DNA of 8,650 nucleotides from Candidatus Magasanikbacteria bacterium RIFCSPLOWO2_02_FULL_44_11 (GCA_001783035.1 MFQK01000012.1:1-8650), one strand, 5' to 3'. Numbered from the stretch's first letter, positions 1-5,835 are shown. Numbers and translations: made by a program. The notes: a model not told the origin generated them from the sequence alone.

Positions 1-881
1 CGGTTTACTATGTCACCGACCCCATTAACAAGGCGCCTAATATTTTAGTGATGTGTGAAGTGCTTAACCCCGATGGCACGCCCCATCCTTCAAATACCCG
101 CCACGTACTCGCGGCCGTGGCCGCCAAATTCAAGGAGCACGAGCCTCTTTTTGGTTTTGAGCAGGAGTATACTCTTTATCGCAAGGACTGGCCTTTAAAC
201 TGGCCGGAGAATGGTTTTCCTCATCCTCAAGGACGCTATTATTGCGGCGTGGGTTTTGATGAAGTCCACGGACGTCCCTTAGTTGAGGCTCACCTGAAAG
301 CCTGTTTGGAGGCTGGCCTAACGATCTCGGGCATAAACGCCGAGGTTATGCCGGCGCAGTGGGAGTTTCAAGTTGGCGCCTTGGACCCGCTGGAAGTGAG
401 CGATCAACTCTGGCTGGCGCGATGGCTTTTGTACCGCTTAGGGGAAGAACACCGCGTGTATGCCAAGTTGGATCCCAAACCAATGCCGGGCGATTGGAAC
501 GGCGCCGGCGGTCATACCAACTTTTCCATTAAATCCATGCGTGCCGCCGGCGGACTGGAAGTAATAAAAAAGAGTTGCGAAAAATTAGGCAGATTTCATA
601 AGCAGCATATTCGTGTCTACGGCGCGGATAACGATAAGCGCCTTACGGGTAAACACGAAACCTGCAGCATCAACGATTTCCGCTACGGCGTTTCCGACCG
701 CGGCGCCTCCATCCGCATCCCCATGGACACGGCCAATAAAGGCTACGGCTACCTAGAGGACCGCCGACCGGCGGCTAACTTGGACCCGTACCAAATTTGC
801 ACGGCTTTAATTGAGACCACCTGCGGCGAGGGCTTTGATCCGGATAAGTATCAGTGGGGTAATTTTGAGCCGTCAGCCTAA
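1..881 (+). CDS. glnII: Glutamine synthetase, type II (GSII), 3' portion; 5' end outside window
   Basis: The frame is open from the left edge (first whole codon at position 3) and ends at TAA 879-881, giving 292 visible residues. GSII proteins are about 340-370 residues, so some 50-80 N-terminal residues lie outside the window. The enzyme makes glutamine from glutamate, ammonia and ATP in the cytoplasm. Visible family motifs, in order, are LVMCEVLNPDG, FGFEQEYTL (metal-binding glutamates), NAEVMPAQWEFQVG, GGHTNFSIKSMR (ATP/ammonia-site histidine), GADNDKRLTGKHET, RGASIRIP (glutamate/phosphate-binding arginines) and EDRRPAANLDPY. These are the eukaryote-like type II signatures rather than those of type I GlnA, which has about 470 residues and an adenylylation loop. 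The internal GTG-ATG at 48-53 is not the start, because conserved sequence continues upstream of it. The gene looks intact where visible, and its codons are more GC-rich than those of the protease gene further right. The family is very secure; the symbol follows GSII naming. Confidence 0.96.
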   Translation, partial: VYYVTDPINKAPNILVMCEVLNPDGTPHPSNTRHVLAAVAAKFKEHEPLFGFEQEYTLYRKDWPLNWPENGFPHPQGRYYCGVGFDEVHGRPLVEAHLKACLEAGLTISGINAEVMPAQWEFQVGALDPLEVSDQLWLARWLLYRLGEEHRVYAKLDPKPMPGDWNGAGGHTNFSIKSMRAAGGLEVIKKSCEKLGRFHKQHIRVYGADNDKRLTGKHETCSINDFRYGVSDRGASIRIPMDTANKGYGYLEDRRPAANLDPYQICTALIETTCGEGFDPDKYQWGNFEPSA

Positions 882-938
882 GCCTCGCGCTCGCTCGGTT
901 CTTTTCTCGCGCCCTTCGATTTCCACTCAACTATCCAT

Positions 939-979
939 AAAGCAAATCACCCCACCACAAGGATGAGGTGTTTTGCTTT
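939..979. terminator. Bidirectional-looking terminator hairpin between glutamine synthetase and tRNA
   Basis: Positions 939-951 pair with 967-979 in 12 of 13 positions, with one T-T mismatch, around a loop of about 15 nt. The plus-strand descending arm ends TTTTGCTTT, and the minus-strand arm ends in TTTGCTTT, so either direction has a T-rich tail. It lies 57 bp after the glutamine synthetase stop and touches the CCA end of the convergent tRNA. It could end both transcripts. On the tRNA side the hairpin would be the precursor trailer removed during 3' processing. Positions 882-938 hold nothing else that I can identify. Confidence 0.65.
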
Positions 980-1055
980 GGTAGCGGAGGGTGGACTTGC
1001 ACCACCGACCTAGGGCTTATGAGTCCCTCGCTCTAACTACCTGAGCTACTCCGCC
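979..1055 (-). tRNA. tRNA-Met (anticodon CAT, elongator type), CCA encoded
   Basis: The minus strand folds into a full 77-nt cloverleaf. The acceptor stem pairs 1055-1049 with 989-983 (7 bp, with G1-U72). The D-stem is GCTC/GAGC, the anticodon loop CTCATAA, and the T-stem GGTGG/CCACC. Discriminator A is followed by a genome-encoded CCA (981-979). The GGCGG start and CCGCTACCA end resemble Bacillus elongator tRNA-Met as I recall it. A CAU tRNA could instead be the lysidine-modified tRNA-Ile2, whose variable and T-arm region is also similar. Initiator features (unpaired first base pair, three G-C pairs at the base of the anticodon stem) are absent. Oddities: position 18 is A and position 55 is G in place of the near-invariant G18 and U55, and the 31-39 pair is A-G. 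The 5' end overlaps the end of the GIY-YIG gene by 10 nt. Confidence 0.9.
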
Positions 1056-1321
1056 GCACCACGTAAGTACTCTTTTAACATTTGCCGAAGCGTCGTTTTA
1101 CCTTTGCTGGTTTTAAAGTAACGTTCCCGTCGCTGCGCATCAAGCTGTGTTGAAAACGCCTCATAGAACGCAAGCTCAAACGGCAAGCGTCTGGCAGTTG
1201 AGGTATTACCGCCACGCTGATGTTCACGCAGCCGTTTCTTTAAATCACCGGTTGAACCAATGTAGAGCTTGCCGTCACGTAGACTCCGGAGTACGTACGT
1301 ATAATAAAACCGCGTCGTCAT
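1046..1321 (-). CDS. Small GIY-YIG domain endonuclease-like protein
   Basis: This is a single-domain protein of 91 residues from the ATG at 1321. The fold's motifs are in order: YYTYVL (the GIY strand), KLYIGST (the YIG strand), the helix DLKKRLREH with the catalytic-type Arg, and FYEAF with the metal-binding Glu, followed by a C-terminal RRERYFKTSKGK stretch typical of the YhbQ/UPF0213-like branch. Such proteins are presumed structure-selective nucleases in DNA repair; the cellular role of this one is unknown. An in-frame GTG at 1342 would add seven residues (MSGSGPP), but the fold begins just after the ATG, so 1321 is preferred. No strong ribosome site is visible, only AGGG about 10 nt upstream, and that lies inside a strong hairpin (1323-1368). 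The stop codon TAG (1048-1046) is nucleotides 8-10 of the tRNA, so the two share one transcript and the last three codons are tRNA acceptor sequence. Confidence 0.9.
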   Translation of the reverse strand: MTTRFYYTYVLRSLRDGKLYIGSTGDLKKRLREHQRGGNTSTARRLPFELAFYEAFSTQLDAQRRERYFKTSKGKTTLRQMLKEYLRGAAE

Positions 1322-1322
1322 A

Positions 1323-1447
1323 GGTGGCCCTGAACCACTCACATTTATTCGGGTTCAGGGCATGCACCACGTTCCCTTTCACCCCAGGTTCATGGCCTGC
1401 CATGTACCCGAGCGAACGAACGTATGTGAGAGAGCGAGTGGTGCATG
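1323..1447. repeat. Nested perfect inverted repeats upstream of the GIY-YIG start
   Basis: GCCCTGAACC (1327-1336) pairs with GGTTCAGGGC (1352-1361), a perfect 10-bp stem around a 15-nt loop. It is extended by GGTG (1323-1326) with CACC (1365-1368) across a 3-nt bulge. The bases from 1361 also take part in a second perfect 10-bp repeat: CATGCACCAC (1361-1370) with GTGGTGCATG (1438-1447). The two pairings compete for 1361-1368. The first hairpin ends one base before the GIY-YIG ATG on the minus strand, so it could hide the ribosome site. No gene is visible in 1371-1437. Confidence 0.6.
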
Positions 1448-1455
1448 GTTGACCT

Positions 1456-1761
1456 GATGATAACAAGCTGGAATCAATTAGTCCAGGAGATATTGGCGTT
1501 TCAGGCCATTTTTCAAACAGCTACCCCGGTTCAGTCTGGTTGAGCTGGTATCTTAACTTAGAATTTGGAACCAAGTCAAAAATGAAAACGATTCCTCTAG
1601 GCGACTAGGGCTCGTGGGATACCGAGCCGGAGTTTTGTGATTGGTTTGAAAATTTTCCTGATGCGCGGAACGGACCATCTTGGCTCGGGGCGTTGGATGA
1701 AGTTAGAACTGTTATACTGGGCGGAAAGATGAACCTTGCTTTCTACACATTTGCACTCTAG
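1456..1761 (+). pseudogene. Gene remnant interrupted by a single in-frame TAG, unrecognised
   Basis: Plus frame 1 runs from just after a TGA at 1450-1452 to TAG 1759-1761 and is broken only by TAG 1606-1608. The predicted peptide on both sides of the stop looks like real protein, rich in W, F, Y and G (for example SGHFSNSYPGSVWLSWYLN before it and GPSWLGALDEVRTVILGGK after it). No start codon with a ribosome site opens the frame, so the N-terminus is probably lost as well. I do not recognise the family. The remnant is convergent with hicA, 12 bp away, which suggests decay of a former gene next to an inserted toxin-antitoxin pair. Alternatively, two short unrelated open stretches may abut by chance. 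Amber recoding is unlikely, because the GIY-YIG gene appears to end at TAG. Confidence 0.4.
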
Positions 1762-1773
1762 AACTACTGCCAA

Positions 1774-2031
1774 CTATAAGTTTCTACTGAATTGTGCGAC
1801 CAAATCCTCTCCGCCCATCACCTTTAGCTCGGTGATTATTTCACTTTGGCAGTGAACCTCATGCCGAGGAATCATAATAAAGCGAGGCTGAGCCCCGCTC
1901 AACCTCTCACTTAGCCACGCAGGGGGACAATACTTTTCATGCTTAGCCCTGCGTCTTTTATTACAGTGATAAAAACCTATTCTAGTTAAAGCCCGTATAC
2001 ACTGCGATCTGCTGAAGTTTAACTCGCCCAC
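1774..2031 (-). CDS. hicA: HicA-like toxin (mRNA interferase family)
   Basis: This is a protein of 85 residues with a divergent HicA double-stranded-RNA-binding-like fold. Helix 1 is FSRSQCIRALTRIGF (residues 6-20). A basic strand, NKRRRAKHEKY, carries His31 where the family has its catalytic His (GSHxxY). A second strand, RFIMIPRH, is followed by a last helix, SEIITELKVMGGEDLVAQF. HicA proteins cut mRNA and are neutralised by HicB. The start is GTG at 2031, only 8 bp after the hicB stop, and no ATG is available at the N-terminus. The gene therefore appears to be translated from the hicB message without a strong site of its own. At 85 residues it is longer than the common 60-residue HicA because of an insert around residues 36-49 (PPAWLSERLSGAQ). 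The family call rests on fold pattern and the antitoxin neighbour. Confidence 0.75.
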   Translation of the reverse strand: MGELNFSRSQCIRALTRIGFYHCNKRRRAKHEKYCPPAWLSERLSGAQPRFIMIPRHEVHCQSEIITELKVMGGEDLVAQFSRNL

Positions 2032-2039
2032 ACAATCCG

Positions 2040-2375
2040 TTAAGCAGTCCTCGTCTGCAACTTACCTTCGTATCTAATTACTTGGTCTCCCAGATTAAAC
2101 TGATTGTAAACAATGTCAGCTTCTCGCTTAGGCACATCAAAATAAGTTAAGACAGCATCGTTCACCATCTCAATGAGTTCTTCGTGATCTCGTGCCTCTG
2201 TTAGCAAACCAGGTAAATCGGGAGAGGTAACAACAAAATATCCCTCCTTTGTGAGCCTAACAGAAAGGTTGATGGTGTCAGGAATATTATATTCCCGCTT
2301 AATTAAGACGGGGTCCTTATGCGGATACACAAACCGCAAAACGGACTGAAACACATTATCCATTAATTTACCCAT
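2040..2375 (-). CDS. hicB: HicB-like antitoxin
   Basis: This is a protein of 111 residues from the ATG at 2375; an alternative ATG at 2363 would remove four residues. The core SVRLTKEGYFVVTSPDLPGLLTE (residues 38-60) is the hallmark HicB ferredoxin-like strand pair with the SPDLPG turn. It is followed by the helix DHEELIEMVNDAVLTYF. HicB binds HicA and blocks its active site. After the fold only about 30 residues remain (KREADIVYNQF to the end), and I see no clear HTH or ribbon-helix-helix DNA-binding domain there, so autorepression is uncertain. The antitoxin gene comes first, the reverse of the classical hicA-hicB order. The pair forms a minus-strand operon with an 8-bp gap and its own upstream promoter. 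Confidence 0.82.
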   Translation of the reverse strand: MGKLMDNVFQSVLRFVYPHKDPVLIKREYNIPDTINLSVRLTKEGYFVVTSPDLPGLLTEARDHEELIEMVNDAVLTYFDVPKREADIVYNQFNLGDQVIRYEGKLQTRTA

Positions 2376-2390
2376 AGAATTATACTAATC

Positions 2391-2414
2391 TTAGCCAATT
2401 ACAGAACAGGCTAA
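2391..2414. promoter_or_regulatory. Possible operator palindrome in the hicBA leader
   Basis: TTAGCC (2391-2396) and GGCTAA (2409-2414) form an inverted repeat spaced by 12 bp, between the proposed transcription start and the hicB ATG. The position suits an autoregulatory operator or an RNA hairpin near the start codon. This is a suggestion from position and symmetry only. Confidence 0.3.
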
Positions 2415-2416
2415 CT

Positions 2417-2445
2417 ATCTTATATACATTATAGCCCACTGTCAA
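2417..2445 (-). promoter_or_regulatory. Sigma-70 promoter for hicBA
   Basis: On the minus strand a perfect -35 TTGACA (2445-2440) is separated by 17 bp from TAAGAT (2422-2417), a 4-of-6 match to the -10 consensus. This would start transcription near 2410 and leave a leader of about 35 nt before the hicB ATG at 2375. A second, perfect -10 TATAAT (2384-2379) has no convincing -35 and lies only 3 nt from the ATG. It would give an essentially leaderless message, or favour the ATG at 2363. Confidence 0.55.
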
Positions 2446-2592
2446 CCAAAGAGTCTAACGGCTATGATAGGAGACCCGTTTCTCTTTAAGCCAACAATCA
2501 AAGGCTAGTTCAGTGAGGGGACTATAAATAATAGGGTATTTATCATATTTTATGATTAAAGCCCACTATTCCCTGAAGCAGCTACATTCGAC
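2446..2592. other. AT-rich intergenic stretch with small palindromes, no gene seen
   Basis: No coding sequence is apparent in either direction. Two small AT palindromes are present: ATAAATA (2524-2530) with TATTTAT (2537-2543), and ATCATA (2542-2547) with TATGAT (2551-2556). They overlap and so exclude each other. They lie just downstream of the minus-strand membrane protein gene and could help end that transcript, but neither is followed by a good T-run. Confidence 0.3.
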
Positions 2593-3051
2593 TCAATAGA
2601 TTTGTTCAACCGCAAGGCTACAATCATCAAGACTATAAGAATCAACAAAAGAATTTTCTGACAAAAAGTCTGCTGGGTATGCCCGTATTGTATAGAAACT
2701 GTTGTAATAAATGGTTTGTGGTAGCGTTAGTCCGAAATCATTATTAAAGCCAATGAATCCTCCGGCCAAGTATATATTCTCAACTATCAGCAAAAAGAAA
2801 AGGACAATAGAGGTATATATACCCCCCCTAAGCCAACGGCGAATAAAATTTAGTTTACCCGTTCGCGTTCTGTAGTAATCTAGGGCCAACACTATAGCAA
2901 AATAAACCATAGCGATTAGGCTATAGATCATCACCCACAGGTCGCTTGGAACATCTCTGTTGGCAAAGCTGACTCTACTAATTAGATAAGCCACTATGGG
3001 AACTCCTACGAGGAGTAGGGCTTGGTAAGCGAGTTTGGTTTGGGTGGTCAT
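2593..3051 (-). CDS. Small integral membrane protein, unknown family
   Basis: This is a protein of 152 residues from the ATG at 3051. Three hydrophobic segments are visible at about residues 8-25 (YQALLLVGVPIVAYLI), 39-59 (WVMIYSLIAMVYFAIVLAL) and 77-98 (GIYTSIVLFFLLIVENIYLAGG). A basic stretch, RTRTGKLNFIRRWLRGG, between the second and third suggests a cytoplasmic loop by the positive-inside rule. The last 50 residues are polar and aromatic-rich with no membrane segment. An in-frame GTG at 3069 would overlap the protease stop, but ATG 3051 sits 7 nt after that stop and has AGGTGA about 14 nt upstream. The tight spacing says it is co-transcribed with the secreted protease and may help its export, anchoring or regulation. 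I do not recognise the family. Confidence 0.75.
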   Translation of the reverse strand: MTTQTKLAYQALLLVGVPIVAYLISRVSFANRDVPSDLWVMIYSLIAMVYFAIVLALDYYRTRTGKLNFIRRWLRGGIYTSIVLFFLLIVENIYLAGGFIGFNNDFGLTLPQTIYYNSFYTIRAYPADFLSENSFVDSYSLDDCSLAVEQIY

Positions 3052-3058
3052 AATTGTA

Positions 3059-5644
3059 TTATAGATCACCTACTGGTATTTTTTCTAAGTCTGCGTTTGT
3101 TATACCCAAGCTGTAGTAGCGCATAAGATTATAGGCAGCCTCGCCATCCTTCATGTAGTATCTAATACCTGTTTTAGGATGGACATACCAAGCTTCGCCA
3201 TGATCTTCGACTTGAAGTAATATTTTACCTTTTACGTGATTTAGTGTCGTTGGAAAAGTTTTAGTTTCACCCTCCTGGGGTATCTTAGCTAAATTAGCAT
3301 TTGTTATACCTAAACCGAACTGTCTCATCATTTGATAAGCAGTCGGGCCGTCTTTCATATAATATTTTTTGCCATCTACTGGATTTACGTACCAAGCTTC
3401 GCCAACTGATTCTACTTGCAATAAAATCTGTCCCAGCAATCTCTTGGTAAAACTGCTAATTACAGAAGGTGGCATTGTTACATTTTCGTTAGTTGCATCA
3501 ACTCCAGGGATATAAAGTCCAAATTTATCTAAATCAGCCAGATTAATGTCATCCAGTAAAGACACTCGGGAGTAATTATTAGTATTGGGAATATAAGCAA
3601 GCGGTGAATTATTTAACCATGAGTTTACTGTATTAATTGATAGTATATACCCAAGTGAATTTAATTCTCCCTTAACGACTGCCGAGGGAATACCAATAAA
3701 CTTTCCATTAGATGTATAAGCACCGCCGCCTGAATTTCCATACTCAAGGATTGCTGTCGTTTTTAAGTAACCACCATCCACTCCACTGTAATCACCGCTT
3801 GTAAAGGTCATTTTCGTTCCAAATTTTGCTGGATAACCATATATATGCAACTTGTCGCCCAAACGAAGATTGTTGCTACTACTAGTGGCAATGCCCACTG
3901 ATGTTAAACTAACATTATTTGGATTTCTTATTTTTAATGTTGCTATATCTTGGCTGGATGAAATACTCTTAATATCTGCAATCTGTCTTGCTCCAAAGTA
4001 TGGCTCATCACTGGATGAATTTACAAAACCAACAAGACAACCGAGGGTACCAGAAACAACATGTTTATTAGTTAAAATAGTACCTAATGAATCAATGACT
4101 GTCCCAGAGCCCTGACTAGCCCGAGTAGAATCCATTGGGCACAGTAACTTTACTGTAGACTTAATAATGACATCTTGGTTATGTATACCAGGATCTATTG
4201 AGGGACTACTGGGTGTAGTTGAACTTTGGCAAAATTGTGATGTTGTAGGGGGAGCTGTCTCAACTGAGGAACAGTCAAAGGTCTTATTACAGGTACGGCT
4301 TTGTATACTAGAAGGCAAGCAGGCACCCCAATTACCACATACCCAGGTATCTGCTGTACAAGATGGTGGTGTAGGTAGGGTAGCTTTCGAGTAAATCGTT
4401 AAGGTTCCGGTCGCAATAAGATTTCCATCTAAATGGTATACATTAACAAACTGAGGTCCAGTACTAATATTATCTGGTAATAAAAATTCAAGAAGTGTGT
4501 CACCTTTTAAATTCCAACTATCAATTTGAGTTTTACCAACCGTAATTTTCTGTGCAAGATTCAAATCGCGATGAACTAAAGATATTTTATCTTCGGCAGT
4601 AGCGTTCATATACCCATAAGCTCCACATTTGCCATTAACACATGTAGAAGCATCACAAGCAGGGTAACAAATATATCCTCCTTTAGGTGTAGGCGACGGA
4701 GTGCAACTCTGTGATGTAGTGGGTGATGATACCCCACCTTCACAATTTATAATTTTGTTACAGGATCTAGTTTGTGACCCGCTTGAAGAACAACTGGACC
4801 AACTACCACATGACCAACTACTAGAAGTACATGCTGGTATATAAGAACAAGTTTGAGTAGTTGCTGGCGATGAGGTATCTACTGATGGACATTCAAATGT
4901 TTTATTACAACTCCTTGTTTGGGTCCCAAGACTAGAACAAACACCCCAGCCACTACAATCCCAAGTATCTGCGCTACACCGAGGTGAATAACTAACGGTT
5001 ACTGGAACGAAATCACTGAAATACAATCTTGTATCCGGCAATCGGCCACCGACAACAAGATTAGTGTTTCCCGTAAAGCCTGTTGGTGGGCTGTTGATTT
5101 TGATACGAATCTGTGTGTCTGACCATGAAAGAACTGATTGTGTATATAACAATGTTGTACCATAGCCACTAAGAAAACCAGTTTTACCATTAACACCATC
5201 AATACCAAACCCAGATCCGTTAATAACCACCTCGTCATCCATATAAATATCATTTGGGGCAACCGACGTAATGATCGCCGAGCCATATTTTGTCCCAATA
5301 ATATTTGTTAGTGCACTCTCTATACCACTGCTTGTTCTAACCTTAATACTGTTATCGCCAACATTGAGTGCGTTTGGCGCGACTAAGTGTGGGTAGTAAA
5401 CTTTAATCTCAGTATCATACCAATGTCCAATATTCAATTTTACGCCCGTACCCATATTGATGACTTCGCCTTGCGAATTGCCAAAGCCGCTACCTTCGAT
5501 CATGAGCGTTACTGGTGAATCGATCGCCACACTCGGCTGACTCAAACGAATAATTACCGGGGCTTCCTGGGCATTTGTGGCTTGAGGTACAATTAACAAA
5601 CTAAAAAAGAAAAGAACAGCTACAGAATATAAGAATTTTTTCAT
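3059..5644 (-). CDS. Secreted modular trypsin-like serine protease with IPT/TIG, TSP1-like and C-terminal repeats
   Basis: This is a protein of 861 residues from the ATG at 5644. That start gives an ideal signal peptide: MKK, the hydrophobic stretch FLYSVAVLFFFSLLIV, and the cleavage site ATNA-QE near residue 25. Domains in order: two IPT/TIG-like Ig folds (about 27-115 and 122-218, each with a GSGFG turn); TSP1-like Cys/Trp repeats (223-266, 272-314, 429-472) of pattern W.C..W..C...G.Q.R.C; a linker with a small Cys cluster (326-340) and a beta domain (346-418); then a trypsin/HtrA-like domain (about 495-680). The catalytic triad appears complete: His528 in TNKHVV, Asp566 in SQDIATL, Ser638 in GNSGGG. 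No PDZ domain follows. The C-terminus carries two repeats (about 735-789 and 803-857) with LLQVE, GEAWYV and KKYYMKDG or RYYMKDG. It is probably exported and surface-attached. Translation further upstream (to 5815) is open but lacks protein character and covers a structured leader. Confidence 0.88.
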   Translation of the reverse strand: MKKFLYSVAVLFFFSLLIVPQATNAQEAPVIIRLSQPSVAIDSPVTLMIEGSGFGNSQGEVINMGTGVKLNIGHWYDTEIKVYYPHLVAPNALNVGDNSIKVRTSSGIESALTNIIGTKYGSAIITSVAPNDIYMDDEVVINGSGFGIDGVNGKTGFLSGYGTTLLYTQSVLSWSDTQIRIKINSPPTGFTGNTNLVVGGRLPDTRLYFSDFVPVTVSYSPRCSADTWDCSGWGVCSSLGTQTRSCNKTFECPSVDTSSPATTQTCSYIPACTSSSWSCGSWSSCSSSGSQTRSCNKIINCEGGVSSPTTSQSCTPSPTPKGGYICYPACDASTCVNGKCGAYGYMNATAEDKISLVHRDLNLAQKITVGKTQIDSWNLKGDTLLEFLLPDNISTGPQFVNVYHLDGNLIATGTLTIYSKATLPTPPSCTADTWVCGNWGACLPSSIQSRTCNKTFDCSSVETAPPTTSQFCQSSTTPSSPSIDPGIHNQDVIIKSTVKLLCPMDSTRASQGSGTVIDSLGTILTNKHVVSGTLGCLVGFVNSSSDEPYFGARQIADIKSISSSQDIATLKIRNPNNVSLTSVGIATSSSNNLRLGDKLHIYGYPAKFGTKMTFTSGDYSGVDGGYLKTTAILEYGNSGGGAYTSNGKFIGIPSAVVKGELNSLGYILSINTVNSWLNNSPLAYIPNTNNYSRVSLLDDINLADLDKFGLYIPGVDATNENVTMPPSVISSFTKRLLGQILLQVESVGEAWYVNPVDGKKYYMKDGPTAYQMMRQFGLGITNANLAKIPQEGETKTFPTTLNHVKGKILLQVEDHGEAWYVHPKTGIRYYMKDGEAAYNLMRYYSLGITNADLEKIPVGDL

Positions 5645-5670
5645 AAATATTAGGTTACTGATTAGAAATA

Positions 5671-5790
5671 CACAAAGCCCCACGCCAGTTGTGCCTTGCG
5701 GCCCCAAACCGGTTTCCCGGCCTGGCCCAATGACGAGTTGCTGAACACGGGGTTCAGTACCTTCCAAGGGGCTTTGAGCCATGCCAGGCC
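5671..5790 (-). ncRNA. Candidate structured leader RNA with pseudoknot upstream of the protease gene
   Basis: This GC-rich 120-nt block lies between the promoter at 5830 and the ATG at 5644. In minus-strand order the pairings are: helix A, GGCCTGGC (5790-5783) with GCCAGGCC (5726-5719), 8 bp; helix B, CAAAGCCCC (5776-5768) with GGGGCTTTG (5681-5673), 9 bp; hairpin CTGAAC (5757-5752)/GTTCAG (5746-5741); a CCGG-GAAA-CCGG hairpin (5720-5709) with a GNRA tetraloop; and GCC-GCAA-GGC (5702-5693), also GNRA-capped. A and B are interleaved, so both together make a pseudoknot. The GAAA hairpin shares two bases with helix A. It matches no riboswitch or ribozyme class I know. It could control translation or transcript stability of the protease operon. 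Confidence 0.5.
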
Positions 5791-5829
5791 ATAAAAGGCT
5801 AGGTTTAGGCTGCATTTAGTTGTGATTTC

Positions 5830-5835
5830 AGTATA
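5830..5835 (-). promoter_or_regulatory. Extended -10 promoter for the protease operon
   Basis: On the minus strand TGATATACT gives an extended -10 (TGn plus TATACT, 5835-5830). The best -35 position, 17 bp upstream, reads GGTACA, which is weak, as is usual for extended -10 promoters. Transcription would start near 5823 and give a leader of about 180 nt containing the structured block at 5671-5790. The promoter overlaps the left arm of a 9-bp inverted repeat, so it could be repressed by a protein binding there. Confidence 0.45.

Noticed and set aside
979..1055. Initiator tRNA-fMet
   Set aside because: The first acceptor pair is G-U paired and the three G-C pairs next to the anticodon loop are missing, so an elongator (or tRNA-Ile2) is more likely.
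1275..1466. Minus-strand open frame of 63 codons overlapping the GIY-YIG start
   Set aside because: It is shifted relative to the clear GIY-YIG gene, runs through the inverted repeats and has no recognisable domain.
1456..1761. Amber (TAG) recoding making one intact gene
   Set aside because: The GIY-YIG gene appears to use TAG as its stop, and a single interrupted frame is better explained by a nonsense mutation.
3852..4394. Plus-strand open frames (3852-4115 and 4167-4394) antisense to the protease
   Set aside because: They are shadows of a gene with well-supported domains on the other strand and have no family features of their own.
4999..5298. Second minus-strand frame inside the protease gene
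   Set aside because: It is a shifted reading of the IPT/TIG coding region, without a plausible start or domain.
5671..5790. HDV-like self-cleaving ribozyme
   Set aside because: The interleaved helix order and the GGCC...GGCATGG start recall HDV, but there is no P3 directly after P2, about 14 nt separate the inner hairpin from the P1 return strand, and no catalytic J4/2-like segment is visible.
5645..5815. N-terminal extension of the protease frame up to an ATG at 5815
   Set aside because: It would put 57 low-complexity residues before a textbook signal peptide, and the DNA carries strong RNA pairings; ATG 5644 is the better start.
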